From NCBI RefSeq assembly GCF_009856865.1, contig NZ_WVUD01000040.1:1-34397 (forward strand): 34,397 bases of DNA, read 5' to 3'. A program made the position numbers and the translations under genes. How positions within the stretch are numbered: position 1 is the first letter of the stretch; each line of letters opens with the position of its first letter. Source of the stretch: Solidesulfovibrio aerotolerans. GTDB taxonomy: Bacteria; Desulfobacterota; Desulfovibrionia; Desulfovibrionales; Desulfovibrionaceae. The notes beneath the pieces are model-generated. The model ran no database searches. It was not told where the DNA came from and worked only from the letters and a program-made list of their open reading frames with translations. Positions 1-7,117 of this stretch are shown piece after piece.

Positions 1-291
1 CTCGGTCGCCGCCAAGCGGTCCAGGCCGCCCTGGCCGAGCCGCCCCAGCCATGCGCTGTGGCCCCCCTGGCCGGGCTGGTTCACGATCTGGCCGCCGCCC
101 GGGGGCACGTTGCCGCCGCTGCCGCCGCCCTGGTCGCCAAAGAGCGCGCCCTGGCCGCGTTTGCCGAGGGCGTGGCCGAGCGTCTGGCTGCGCTCGGTGC
201 CTGTCCGCTGTGCGGCGGCGAACTTTCCACCACGTCCTTTTTGGAAGGCAGCCACCGCCATGCCCAACCGGGCGAGCCGGGGGCCTTGTGA
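1..291 (+). CDS. C-terminal end of a coiled-coil protein with zinc-hook-like CPLCGG (partial, 5' end outside window)
   Basis: The frame is open from base 1 and ends at TGA 289-291, giving 96 visible residues; the start lies outside the window. The fragment is Ala/Leu/Glu-rich and heptad-like, then reads LGACPLCGGEL about 33 residues before the stop. CxxC after a coiled coil is the pattern of the Rad50/SbcC zinc hook. The stop overlaps the GTG start of a Mre11-like phosphoesterase, so the two are translationally coupled. Since the ATPase gene at 1572 has signature and Walker B motifs but no Walker A, I infer that this gene carries the N-lobe with Walker A upstream. The larger ORF beginning at 51 in another frame overlaps this C-terminus and is not the real start of the next gene. 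Function is inferred from context; the ATPase motif itself is not visible here. Confidence 0.7.
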   Translation, partial: LGRRQAVQAALAEPPQPCAVAPLAGLVHDLAAARGHVAAAAAALVAKERALAAFAEGVAERLAALGACPLCGGELSTTSFLEGSHRHAQPGEPGAL

Positions 292-1241
292 GCCTGCCGG
301 TGCGCCAGGCCCGGGGGCTGCTCCTTATCCCCGATCCCCACGTGGCCGCCACGCCGCCCATGCAGCGGCTTGATTCCTACATGGACGACGTTTTGGCCAA
401 GCTGGCCGCCTGTCTGGACCACGCCGCCGCCGAGGAACTCGTGCCCGTGGTTTTGGGCGATCTGTTCCACTGGCCGCGCGAGAATCCCAACGTGGTCATG
501 GTGGCGCTCATTGAGCTTTTCCGGGAGCATCACCCGTATGTGCTGGTCGGCAACCACGACAAGTATCAGGCGCGCTTTACGGCCGATACGTCGTTGGCCG
601 TGCTGCGCGCCGCCGGGGTGTGTGCGGTGCTGGACGAACCGGGCCTGTTCCTGCGTCTGGAGACGCCTGATGGCCCGGCTGTCATTGGCGCGTCACCGGA
701 TGGTTCGGCCCTGCCGATGTCGGTGGCCAAGGAGCCCGGCGAAGCGAGCGTGTGGCTGACACACCACAATGTGGGGTTCCCGGATTTTTTGGACAAGCAC
801 GTCAAAATTCGGGAAATCCCGGGCCTGGACTGGGTGATAAACGGCCACATCCACCGGCCCCAGCCAACGGTTGCGGCCGGGATGACCCGCTGGGCCAATC
901 CGGGCAATGTGACCCGGCTCAAATTTTCCCGCCGCTCCATGGAGCGCGTCCCGGCCGCTGCGATCTGGCGGCCCGGGCTTACCGATCTGGTCGTGTGGCC
1001 TGTGCCGCACCGGCCCTTTGCCGCTGTTTTTCCCGACCAGGAACTGCCGCCGGAAGAGAGCGCCCCGGCCGAGGTCCAGTCCGGCTTTCTCGAAGGTCTG
1101 GCCCGGCTGGCCTGGAAGCGCACCCGCGAAGGGGCCGGATTGCAGGAATTTTTGCGCGCTAATCTTAACCCCGAGCACCCGGAATCCGCCCTTATCTGGG
1201 AGCTGTACCGCGAGGTCACCGATCATGCCGACGCCGACTAA
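288..1241 (+). CDS. Mre11/SbcD-like calcineurin-type metallophosphoesterase
   Basis: A 317-residue protein with the phosphoesterase metal motifs in order: DPH at residues 16-18, GDLFHW from 57, GNHDK at 88-92, HH at 159-160 and GHIHRP from 186. DxH, GD, GNHD, H and GHxH together form the two-metal site of Mre11/SbcD and related nucleases or phosphodiesterases. I chose GTG 288 because it overlaps the previous stop (GTGA) and the fold begins immediately after it; the longer frame back to 51 runs over the end of the upstream gene. The C-terminal 100 residues are less conserved and could act as a capping or ATPase-binding region. The gene overlaps the next one by 17 bases. Position between a hook-bearing protein and an ABC ATPase lobe suggests a DNA-end-processing nuclease partner. 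An RNA- or nucleotide-phosphoesterase role is possible. Confidence 0.85.
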   Translation: MSLPVRQARGLLLIPDPHVAATPPMQRLDSYMDDVLAKLAACLDHAAAEELVPVVLGDLFHWPRENPNVVMVALIELFREHHPYVLVGNHDKYQARFTADTSLAVLRAAGVCAVLDEPGLFLRLETPDGPAVIGASPDGSALPMSVAKEPGEASVWLTHHNVGFPDFLDKHVKIREIPGLDWVINGHIHRPQPTVAAGMTRWANPGNVTRLKFSRRSMERVPAAAIWRPGLTDLVVWPVPHRPFAAVFPDQELPPEESAPAEVQSGFLEGLARLAWKRTREGAGLQEFLRANLNPEHPESALIWELYREVTDHADAD

Positions 1242-1542
1242 GGTCGTTGCCGCCGATGCCGACGCCAGCCTGGAACGCGAACTGGCTGGCCTTAAAAATA
1301 CCTATGATCGTCTGCGCGACGACAAGGTGCGCACCGAGCAGGATTTGCGCCACCAGCAAAACCAGCTCGCCGAACTCGAAGCCAAAGCCCGGGCCGACTA
1401 CGGCACGGCCGAACCCGAGGAACTGGCCCGGCTGCTGGACGAAAAGCGTCGGGAAAATGCGCGCTTGGTGGCCGAATACCGCGAGCACATCGCAGCCGTG
1501 CGGCGCGACCTCGACGCCGTGGAGCAGGATTTTGGCGTCTGA
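1225..1542 (+). CDS. small coiled-coil protein of the Mre11-like operon
   Basis: A 105-residue acidic/basic helical protein. After a short Ala/Asp-rich start it consists almost wholly of heptad-like sequence (LERELAGLKNTYDRL, LRHQQNQLAELEAKA, LARLLDEKRRENARL, VRRDLDAVEQDF), so a long coiled coil is expected. The ATG at 1225 lies inside the end of the phosphoesterase gene (17-base overlap), indicating coupling. No enzymatic motif is seen. In single-chain Rad50/SbcC proteins a coiled-coil arm separates the two ATPase lobes; here a free-standing coiled coil between nuclease and C-lobe could supply part of that arm or bridge subunits. That role is inference only. Confidence 0.75.
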   Translation: MPTPTKVVAADADASLERELAGLKNTYDRLRDDKVRTEQDLRHQQNQLAELEAKARADYGTAEPEELARLLDEKRRENARLVAEYREHIAAVRRDLDAVEQDFGV

Positions 1543-1571
1543 TCTTTTTGGCGTTTCGGCTGGAGACGGGT

Positions 1572-2333
1572 ATGTCGCCTGACGCGTCGCCTGATCTGGG
1601 CGAGTTGGGCGGGCTTAACGACCGGCCCACTCTGGCCGTCCTGGCCGAGGAGCGCCAGGAACTGACGCGCCGGCTCGACCGCCTGTCCGGGCAGGCCGCT
1701 GCCAAGGCCGAGGCCTATATCGAGTCGCGCGGGCAACTGCTCGCCGCCGACGCCTTCCTCGACCTCGCCCCCCAGGCCGCCGCGCGCCTGGAAGAACTCA
1801 CCCGGGAACTGTTCGGCGAAGTGCTGGACGAAATCGAAACCGATCTGACCCACGCCGTGCGCGAAATCCTTGGCCAAAATCGCACCGTCGTCACCCGGCG
1901 CGAAGTCAAAAACGGCAAGCTCGTCATCGAATTCGAGATGGAACAGGACGGCAAGACCGAAGATATCTACGTCGGTCAGGGCGGCTCGGTCTGTAACATC
2001 CTGTCCGTGGGGCTGCGGCTGGTGGCGCTCTCCCAACTCGACCCCGACCGCCACCGGCCGTTTCTCGTGCTGGACGAACAGGACTGCTGGCTGCGCCCGG
2101 ACCTCGTGCCCGGTTTCGTGCGCCTCATAAGCGCCATAGCCGACCGGCTCGGTATCCAGGTGCTCTACATCAGCCATCATCCCGTCGATCTCTTTGCCCT
2201 GGAAGCCCGGCGCGTCTTCGGCCTGCGCCCGGGCCGCGAACACGGCCCCACCCTCGCCGTCCTGGCCGACCGACCAATCCACGCCCACGGCACCGTAACG
2301 CTACCGGGCCTGACCGCCCCAGGCGGTGAATAA
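1572..2333 (+). CDS. ABC/SMC-type ATPase C-terminal lobe without a Walker A
   Basis: A 253-residue protein. Residues 20-100 are helical and coiled-coil-like. They are followed by a lobe with GQGGS (135-139) and NILSVGLRLVAL, equivalent to an ABC signature helix, a Walker B-like FLVLDE (164-169), and an H-loop-like SHH (201-203) after a Leu/Ile-rich strand. This matches the C-lobe of Rad50/SbcC and phage recombination ATPases. No P-loop GxxxxGK[ST] occurs in this protein or elsewhere in the visible operon. ATG 1572 is chosen for its GGAGA about 6 bases upstream; an in-frame TTG at 1548 lacks this. Residues 170-171 are QD where many relatives have PF. Likely partner of the upstream hook-bearing protein, completing a nucleotide-binding site in trans. 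Confidence 0.75.
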   Translation: MSPDASPDLGELGGLNDRPTLAVLAEERQELTRRLDRLSGQAAAKAEAYIESRGQLLAADAFLDLAPQAAARLEELTRELFGEVLDEIETDLTHAVREILGQNRTVVTRREVKNGKLVIEFEMEQDGKTEDIYVGQGGSVCNILSVGLRLVALSQLDPDRHRPFLVLDEQDCWLRPDLVPGFVRLISAIADRLGIQVLYISHHPVDLFALEARRVFGLRPGREHGPTLAVLADRPIHAHGTVTLPGLTAPGGE

Positions 2334-2726
2334 AGCGAAGAGGGAAGATGGAAGAAGGGGGAAGAATGCCTCCGGCGGCCAAAGGGGTGGCCCCTTTGGA
2401 ATCCCACCTGGAAGGCAAGGGGTTAAGGGGGGACGGCGTTGCCGCTGCGGTGGATGGGAGCGCGAACAACGCCAGGAAGCATGACGGGAACCACCGTTGC
2501 TTCGGCGGACCCTTTTTGACAGGTCAGGGAAGCTTGCCGCGAGTCCTTTTCAGGCCTTGGCGACAGGGGGCCCTCTCAATCGCAACGCCGACTCTCCCAA
2601 TCCGCAGCCGACCGATTGCCCACCATCGCCGATAACCCCTTGAAAAACTTCTCCTATCAAGGGGGTCCGGGGGGGATTATCCCCCCCGGCCGCCGGAGGC
2701 ATCTTGTCTCGTCCGCTTCCCTCTCC
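2334..2726. repeat. convergent intergenic gap with an inverted pair of palindromic repeats
   Basis: This 393-base gap lies between two convergent genes. It holds repeat unit R1 (2368-2405; GCCTCCGGCGGCC core plus hairpin CCAAAGGGG-TGG-CCCCTTTGG at 2379-2399). It also holds R2 (about 2640-2705; hairpin with G7/C7 arms at 2667-2689, then CCGCCGGAGGC in reverse orientation). Each unit has its GCCTCCGG end facing the adjacent gene's stop codon. Between them lies about 235 bases of unrecognised sequence. ORFs here have no convincing ribosome site or protein character. Confidence 0.75.
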
Positions 2727-3188
2727 CTACAGATTTTTCACCAGAAATTGCAGGATCATGCGGCGGCTGATTTCGCCGACCAGCACGCCGTTGGGGTCGA
2801 TGACCGGCACGGCCGGGATGCCTTTTTCAACGATCAGTTCGCTGGCCATGACGAACAGGTCTTCGGGATGGGCAAACGGATAGTCGGCGTCCATGATGTC
2901 GCCCACGGGCATATCGGAGATGGAGGCCATGTTGTGGCGCAGGGCGTCGAGCAGATGTTCCTGGCCGTCGAGCAGTCCGGCCTTGGCCTGGACGGTTATT
3001 TCCGGCGAGACGATAATGGACAGAAAGGAGTGGATGGTGACCACGCCGAGCAGCCGGTTGCAGTGGTCCACCACGTAGGTGTTGCGAAAGACGTGGCTCA
3101 TGCCGCCGTACCAGATGAGCACGTGGCCTACGGGTGCTTCGGGGCGCACTTTGATCATGGTGGTGCGCATAATGTCGGCGATCTGCAT
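2727..3188 (-). CDS. tandem CBS-domain protein
   Basis: A 153-residue protein made of two CBS motifs. The first covers about residues 5-70 (IMRTTMIKVRPEAPVGHVL, then VVDHCNRLLGVVTIHSFL). The second covers about 95-150 (VGDIMDADYPFAHPEDLF, IPAVPVIDPNGVLVGEISRRMIL). Such stand-alone pairs form a Bateman module that binds adenine nucleotides and modulates a partner; no catalytic domain is fused. The middle of the first motif carries an insertion (SIIVSPEITVQAKAGLLDGQEHLL) that separates the two motifs more than usual. It is monocistronic by spacing. A possible promoter lies in the 150-base gap shared with the divergent cupin gene. The partner is unknown. Confidence 0.88.
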   Translation of the reverse strand: MQIADIMRTTMIKVRPEAPVGHVLIWYGGMSHVFRNTYVVDHCNRLLGVVTIHSFLSIIVSPEITVQAKAGLLDGQEHLLDALRHNMASISDMPVGDIMDADYPFAHPEDLFVMASELIVEKGIPAVPVIDPNGVLVGEISRRMILQFLVKNL

Positions 3189-3341
3189 GGGGGCCTCAGG
3201 GGCTGTCTTGTGAAAAAAAGTACGTAATAGATAGCACTGCCCGCCCGGCCCGTAAAGGGATTCCCGGGGCAGGCAGGGCAGGATCGTACAAGAAGCCGGG
3301 GCGGGAGTGGGGCATTATCGGCCCAACAAAAGGAGGCAACC

Positions 3342-3734
3342 ATGCATGCAAGTTTGGAGACCTTACTGTCCGAGGGCCACGCTGTCCACACCGTCGCCGG
3401 CTGTCGCGACGCCGGGTCACTTCCCTGGAAGGCGCATCCGGTTTTTGCCGGGGTGGAACTCAAGCACCTGGTCACCGCCGCCGACACCGACGGGGCGCTG
3501 AGCTGCCATCTGGTGCGGTTAAAACCCGGTGCCACACTTGCCAGCCACGTCCATGAAGGGCAATGGGAACTCCATGAGGTGGTGGCCGGTTCGGGCACGG
3601 CCGGGTTGGCGGCGCAGCAGATTGCGTATCAGCCGGGCGTGGCAGCGGTCATCCCCCGGGGCGTAACTCACGAGGTCACGGCCGGCGAGGCCGGGCTGTG
3701 CCTTTTCGCCAAGTTCTTTCCGGCCCTGCTCTAG
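3342..3734 (+). CDS. cupin-domain protein
   Basis: A 130-residue single-domain cupin. Motif 1 is seen as GATLASHVHEGQWELHEVVAGSGTAG (about residues 68-93), giving the metal ligands H75, H77 and probably E83 or H84. Motif 2 is YQPGVAAVIPRGVTHEVTAGEAG, with a His near residue 115. AAAAGGAGG about 7 bases before ATG 3342 is a strong ribosome site. It lies directly upstream of an AraC-family regulator in the same direction, so it may be a sensor-type or small-molecule-binding partner, or the regulated gene. No substrate can be deduced. Confidence 0.85.
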   Translation: MHASLETLLSEGHAVHTVAGCRDAGSLPWKAHPVFAGVELKHLVTAADTDGALSCHLVRLKPGATLASHVHEGQWELHEVVAGSGTAGLAAQQIAYQPGVAAVIPRGVTHEVTAGEAGLCLFAKFFPALL

Positions 3735-3783
3735 GGTTGCGTTCTGGAACCGCCGCGCTGCTTTGAGGTACGACAATAGGCTG

Positions 3784-3800
3784 TAATTGTTGTTAATTGT
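3784..3800 (+). promoter_or_regulatory. possible operator: direct repeat TAATTGT spaced one helical turn
   Basis: TAATTGT occurs at 3784-3790 and again at 3794-3800, a 10-base period, in the short AT-rich gap ahead of the AraC-type regulator gene. Direct repeats in helical phase are typical of AraC-family sites, so autoregulation is plausible. No binding data; inference from spacing. Confidence 0.35.
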
Positions 3801-3851
3801 CAGAAAGCAGACGTGCTTTTTGATAACGCTCCCTGGCCCAAGGAGGCCGCC

Positions 3852-4637
3852 ATGTCCGCGTCGCCGCTGGTGTCCATCACCCGCCTAGCCGAACTGCCGG
3901 GCCTTGAGGTCGTGGCCGGCAGCAGCGTTGCGGCCGACATCACCGCCCACGCCCATGGGGCCATGGTGGTGGGGCTGTGTCTGACGGGCGGGCGGCGCAT
4001 GGTATGCGGCGGGGGGCAGTGGTGCATTAAAGCTGGCGAGGGGTTCATTGTCCCGGCCGGGGTGCGCCATGCCTGTTCGCCGCAGGATGCAGCCGGCCAC
4101 AGCTATCTGGCCTTGGCGCTGCGGCCCGAGGCGTTGTTGCGGGCCGGCGTGGCGGCTGGTGCTCCGGAGGTCTGGGTGCGTCCCTGGCGGGACGCCGGGG
4201 CGGCCGGGCTGACGCGGCAGGCGGCGGAGGCGATCCTGGCCGGCGAGACCGGCCTGGCGCTGGCGGCTCTGGCCGCCCTGGCCGCCTGCCTGGGGCTGCA
4301 CCCGGGGGAGGCGCCGCCGCTCCATCCGGCCACGCGGCGGGTCCGGGCGGCCATCGACGTCGACCCGGCGGCCCGGCACAGTCTGCCGGCGCTGGCGCAA
4401 TTGGCCGGCGTCGGTCCGACGTATCTGGAGCGGGTCTTTGGGCGGGATACGGGGATGTCTGTGGGCCAGTATCTGCTGGACCGGCGGGTCAAACGGGCCG
4501 CGGCGTGCATCGCCGGCGGCGAGCCGTTGGCGGATGCGGCCCTGGCGGCCGGATTTTACGACCAGAGCCATCTGACACGCCATTTCCGCCGGCGCATGGG
4601 CGTTGCCCCTGGCGGCTACCGGGAAACAGGCGGCTGA
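3852..4637 (+). CDS. AraC-family transcriptional regulator
   Basis: A 261-residue regulator. Residues about 20-90 form a cupin-like sensor domain (HAHGAMVVGLCLTGGRRM, then GEGFIVPAGVRHACSP). The C-terminal 100 residues are an AraC double helix-turn-helix: the first HTH is SLPALAQLAGVGPTYLERVFGRDTGMSVGQYL, and the second is LADAALAAGFYDQSHLTRHFRRRMGVAPGGYR. ATG 3852 follows AAGGAGG at a good distance, so I prefer it to the upstream in-frame 3813. The stop abuts, with no gap, the stop of the convergent membrane-protein gene (TGATCA). The upstream cupin gene in the same orientation is the likeliest target or operon mate. The effector is unknown. Confidence 0.88.
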   Translation: MSASPLVSITRLAELPGLEVVAGSSVAADITAHAHGAMVVGLCLTGGRRMVCGGGQWCIKAGEGFIVPAGVRHACSPQDAAGHSYLALALRPEALLRAGVAAGAPEVWVRPWRDAGAAGLTRQAAEAILAGETGLALAALAALAACLGLHPGEAPPLHPATRRVRAAIDVDPAARHSLPALAQLAGVGPTYLERVFGRDTGMSVGQYLLDRRVKRAAACIAGGEPLADAALAAGFYDQSHLTRHFRRRMGVAPGGYRETGG

Positions 4638-5411
4638 TCAGGGCGCGGCGGGGGCTGCCGGGGCGGGGAGCGCGAGCGGGGTGGCTGGCATGGCTGGGGC
4701 GGCGGCCGGTTCGCACCAGGCGTTGGTCTTGTCGTCAAAAAGCCCTGACAGCGGCAGCAGCAGCACAAAGACAATGGCCAGCAGCGACAGCCAGGTTTCG
4801 TAATTGCGGTTGCCGGCCGGTGCGGCGGCGGCGCTTAAGATGCCGATGGCGGCGCAGCCGATGCCTATGTCCAGGCAGGCGTTTATGGGCGAGAGCTTGG
4901 GCACGGCCACCAACACAATAAAAAGCGCGCCAAGGACCGCGCCCCCGCCCGCATAGAGCCAGATTTTGCGCGGCTGAGTCGGTTCGGCCCGCCGGGCGGC
5001 GGCAACGGCCAAGGCCCCGGCCGCGCCCAGGGCCAGCCCGAGGGGGACCAGCCCGGCCAGGAGGGCAGTCGCCAGCCCTGGCGGGAAAAAGGCTGCCGGA
5101 GCGGTGGCGGCCAGCCCCCGGCCCAGGCGGGAAAGGAGCAGGGACAGCGGCAGGCTGGCGGCCACAAAGCCCAGGGCCGGGGCCATGGCATCGGCCGGAT
5201 CGTTGTTGGCGGCTAGCCAGCGCACGAGCCGCGCGCCCAGAAAGAGGCCCGCGCCAAGGCTGACGGCGGCCAGGAGGATGACCATGGGCAGGTGGGCGGG
5301 GTAGGCGGCAGCGATTTCGCGGCCGGTAAGGACGACAAGGGCGGCCCCGGCAAAGCCAAGGGCACCCATGACCGGCCAGGGCCGGCCGTGGCGAAGGGGT
5401 GCGTCTGTCAC
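4638..5411 (-). CDS. polytopic membrane protein of unknown function
   Basis: A 257-residue very hydrophobic protein. At least six membrane segments are apparent (around residues 14-30, 41-60, 80-95, 108-145, 150-170 and 185-230), with a Pro/Ala-rich C-terminal tail (CEPAAAPAMPATPLALPAPAAPAAP-like). Its GTG start overlaps the stop of the MscS-type channel gene by four bases (GTGA), so it is translated with the channel. I recognise no catalytic motif. It may be an accessory membrane protein of the channel; this rests only on gene coupling. Confidence 0.75.
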   Translation of the reverse strand: MTDAPLRHGRPWPVMGALGFAGAALVVLTGREIAAAYPAHLPMVILLAAVSLGAGLFLGARLVRWLAANNDPADAMAPALGFVAASLPLSLLLSRLGRGLAATAPAAFFPPGLATALLAGLVPLGLALGAAGALAVAAARRAEPTQPRKIWLYAGGGAVLGALFIVLVAVPKLSPINACLDIGIGCAAIGILSAAAAPAGNRNYETWLSLLAIVFVLLLPLSGLFDDKTNAWCEPAAAPAMPATPLALPAPAAPAAP

Positions 5412-6904
5412 AAGAAGAGGTTCCTGAACCGGGCGAACAGGGTCATCGCCTCGGTTGTGGCGTCGGGTTGGGAGAATTTGTGGTTGGCCTCGGCCCGGGC
5501 CTCGAAAATGGCCTTGACGCGGTCCACCACAACCGGATGCCGCGTCAGTACCATGCGAAAGCCTTCCCGGTCCACCACCAGACAGGCCGTGGGCTCCAGG
5601 GCGCGCACATCGGCGGCCCGGGGTTCGCCGGTCAAAAGAGCCATCTCGCCAAAGATCTGTCCCGCCGCCAGTTGGGCCACCTCCCGCCCGCCCACGAAGA
5701 CGCCGACCAGCCCGGACAAAATGATGTTCATGGTGGTTCCGGTCTCGCCCTGGGCCATGACGGTCTGGCCCGGGGAGAAGGTCCGGGTGACCGAAGCCCG
5801 CATCAGCATGTGCAGATCCGTCTCGGACATGCCGGCCAGCAGCTTGACCTCGGCCAGGGCCGTCAGTTGCTCCGGGGGGGGCAGCTTGCGCTCGGCCCGC
5901 TCGGTCATAACGATCTGGCGCGTGGGGGCGGGAATGACGATGCCGTGCTCCATGAACTGGTACCAGATGGCGGCAAGCACGGCGTCGGCTGCGGCGAGGC
6001 GGCCGTTGAAAGCGGCGATGTAATAGACCGCGATGTAGACGATGCGGTCAGGCTGGATTTCCTGGAGCCGGGCGGCCGGAGCCGGGTCGCGCAGCACGCC
6101 CTCGGCCCGGCGCAGGGCGGTTAAAATGGCCGATTTGACGGCCACGGGCGGCGCATCCACCGGAGCCGGCACACTGACGATCTGGCGCAGATGGGAAGCC
6201 GGCCGGTCGTAGTTGACCAGGCGCTCCTTGGCCACGACGTTGTTGGGCAAAAGCACGGCGTTGGCGTCCAGGGTGATCACCTTGGTGTAGCGCCAGGTCA
6301 CTTCCGTCACCTTGCCTTCCACGTCGCCCACGCGAATCCAGTCGCCTTCGGCAAAGGGCTTTTCCATTTGCAGCAGCAGCCCGGAAAACAGGCTGCCGAT
6401 GGTGTCCTGCATGGACAGACCGATGACGGCGGTGAGAATGGCCGACGAGGTCAAAAGCGGTCCGAGCTGGACGTTGAGAATATCGCGCAGCCCCCAGCCG
6501 ATAAGAACGGCCAGGATCAGGAATTTGGTGAGATCCTGGAGGATATGGCGCACGGGTTTGCCGTCGCCCCGGACCGGGGAGATTTTGAGGAAGACGAGAT
6601 CCACGCTGTGGCGGGCGATCATCCAGAAAACCACCAGGGCAGCCAGGGAAAAGGCTTTCTCCCCGCTGCCGGCCACCGCGTCGGGCAGGCTCCACTGCGC
6701 CCCCCAGAGCAGAGCCAGGCCGCAAAGCCACTTGACGAGCCGGCCAAACGAGCGGCTAATGGCCCCCCGGCGGGTCAGCAGGCGCAGCACGGCGGCTATA
6801 ATCGCAAAGAGGATCAGGGCCACGAGCAGGCGCACGCCCACGGTGAGGGCGGCGTGGCTTATGCCGGTGAAGTCGGCGAGCAGTTGCAGGGGGCCTGTGG
6901 TCAA
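5408..6904 (-). CDS. MscS-type mechanosensitive channel with C-terminal cyclic-nucleotide-binding domain
   Basis: A 498-residue inner-membrane channel. It has four or so N-terminal membrane helices (about 20-42, 57-70, 84-100, 125-143). The MscS pore and beta domain follow at 150-290, with SSAILTAVIGLSMQDTIGS as the pore helix and FAEGDWIRVGDVEGKVTEV as the beta-domain signature. Residues 350-470 are a cNMP-binding domain with FGEMALLTGEPRAADV, keeping the Glu (about 419) and Arg (427) of the phosphate-binding cassette. This architecture resembles the bCNG group, so gating by cAMP or cGMP is plausible. The start is TTG at 6902-6904 behind AAGGAG; no better ATG is available. The downstream membrane-protein gene overlaps by four bases. 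Confidence 0.9.
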   Translation of the reverse strand: MTTGPLQLLADFTGISHAALTVGVRLLVALILFAIIAAVLRLLTRRGAISRSFGRLVKWLCGLALLWGAQWSLPDAVAGSGEKAFSLAALVVFWMIARHSVDLVFLKISPVRGDGKPVRHILQDLTKFLILAVLIGWGLRDILNVQLGPLLTSSAILTAVIGLSMQDTIGSLFSGLLLQMEKPFAEGDWIRVGDVEGKVTEVTWRYTKVITLDANAVLLPNNVVAKERLVNYDRPASHLRQIVSVPAPVDAPPVAVKSAILTALRRAEGVLRDPAPAARLQEIQPDRIVYIAVYYIAAFNGRLAAADAVLAAIWYQFMEHGIVIPAPTRQIVMTERAERKLPPPEQLTALAEVKLLAGMSETDLHMLMRASVTRTFSPGQTVMAQGETGTTMNIILSGLVGVFVGGREVAQLAAGQIFGEMALLTGEPRAADVRALEPTACLVVDREGFRMVLTRHPVVVDRVKAIFEARAEANHKFSQPDATTEAMTLFARFRNLFL

Positions 6905-6951
6905 CGCAGCGGCTCCTTGTCGGTCGGCGAGCGACCCAAAATTATTTTTCC

Positions 6952-6980
6952 GTCCTACGTGCCCCGCAATGCGTCGTCAA
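6952..6980 (-). promoter_or_regulatory. candidate sigma70 promoter for the MscS-CNBD operon
   Basis: On the minus strand TTGACG (6975-6980) is followed after exactly 17 bases by TAGGAC (6952-6957), about 50 bases upstream of the TTG start. The -35 is good and the -10 weak. The same TTGACG-17-TAG arrangement recurs at 25933-25961 and 33970-33998. Confidence 0.4.
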
Positions 6981-7117
6981 CAATCTGGCGGCGTGGGCCA
7001 CCGTGCGCTGGCAGCGCGCGCCGCAACGCCCTGGCCGCCAACGCCATAGCGCGCCAGCGGCCGGGACGCGCCGCTGGCAACGGGGCCGGGGCGGCAGAGA
7101 CGTCATGGAGACAGTGC

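Noticed and set aside
51-287. N-terminal extension of the phosphoesterase frame
   Set aside because: Arg/Gly-rich out-of-frame reading of the end of the upstream gene; the GTG 288 start overlaps its stop as in coupled genes.
2348-2635. 95-codon frame in the gap after the ATPase gene
   Set aside because: Begins inside repeat R1 and has no ribosome site or recognizable pattern.
2616-3227. 203-codon frame antisense to the CBS protein
   Set aside because: Shadow of a gene with clear CBS motifs; rich in His/Asp/Gly from reverse reading.
5292-6124. Two overlapping plus-strand frames of about 240 codons
   Set aside because: Both are antisense shadows of the channel gene.
6191-7117. 5' half of the long frame that ends with TatD
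   Set aside because: It is antisense to the MscS-CNBD gene and lacks family similarity; TatD homology and the ribosome site begin at 7118.
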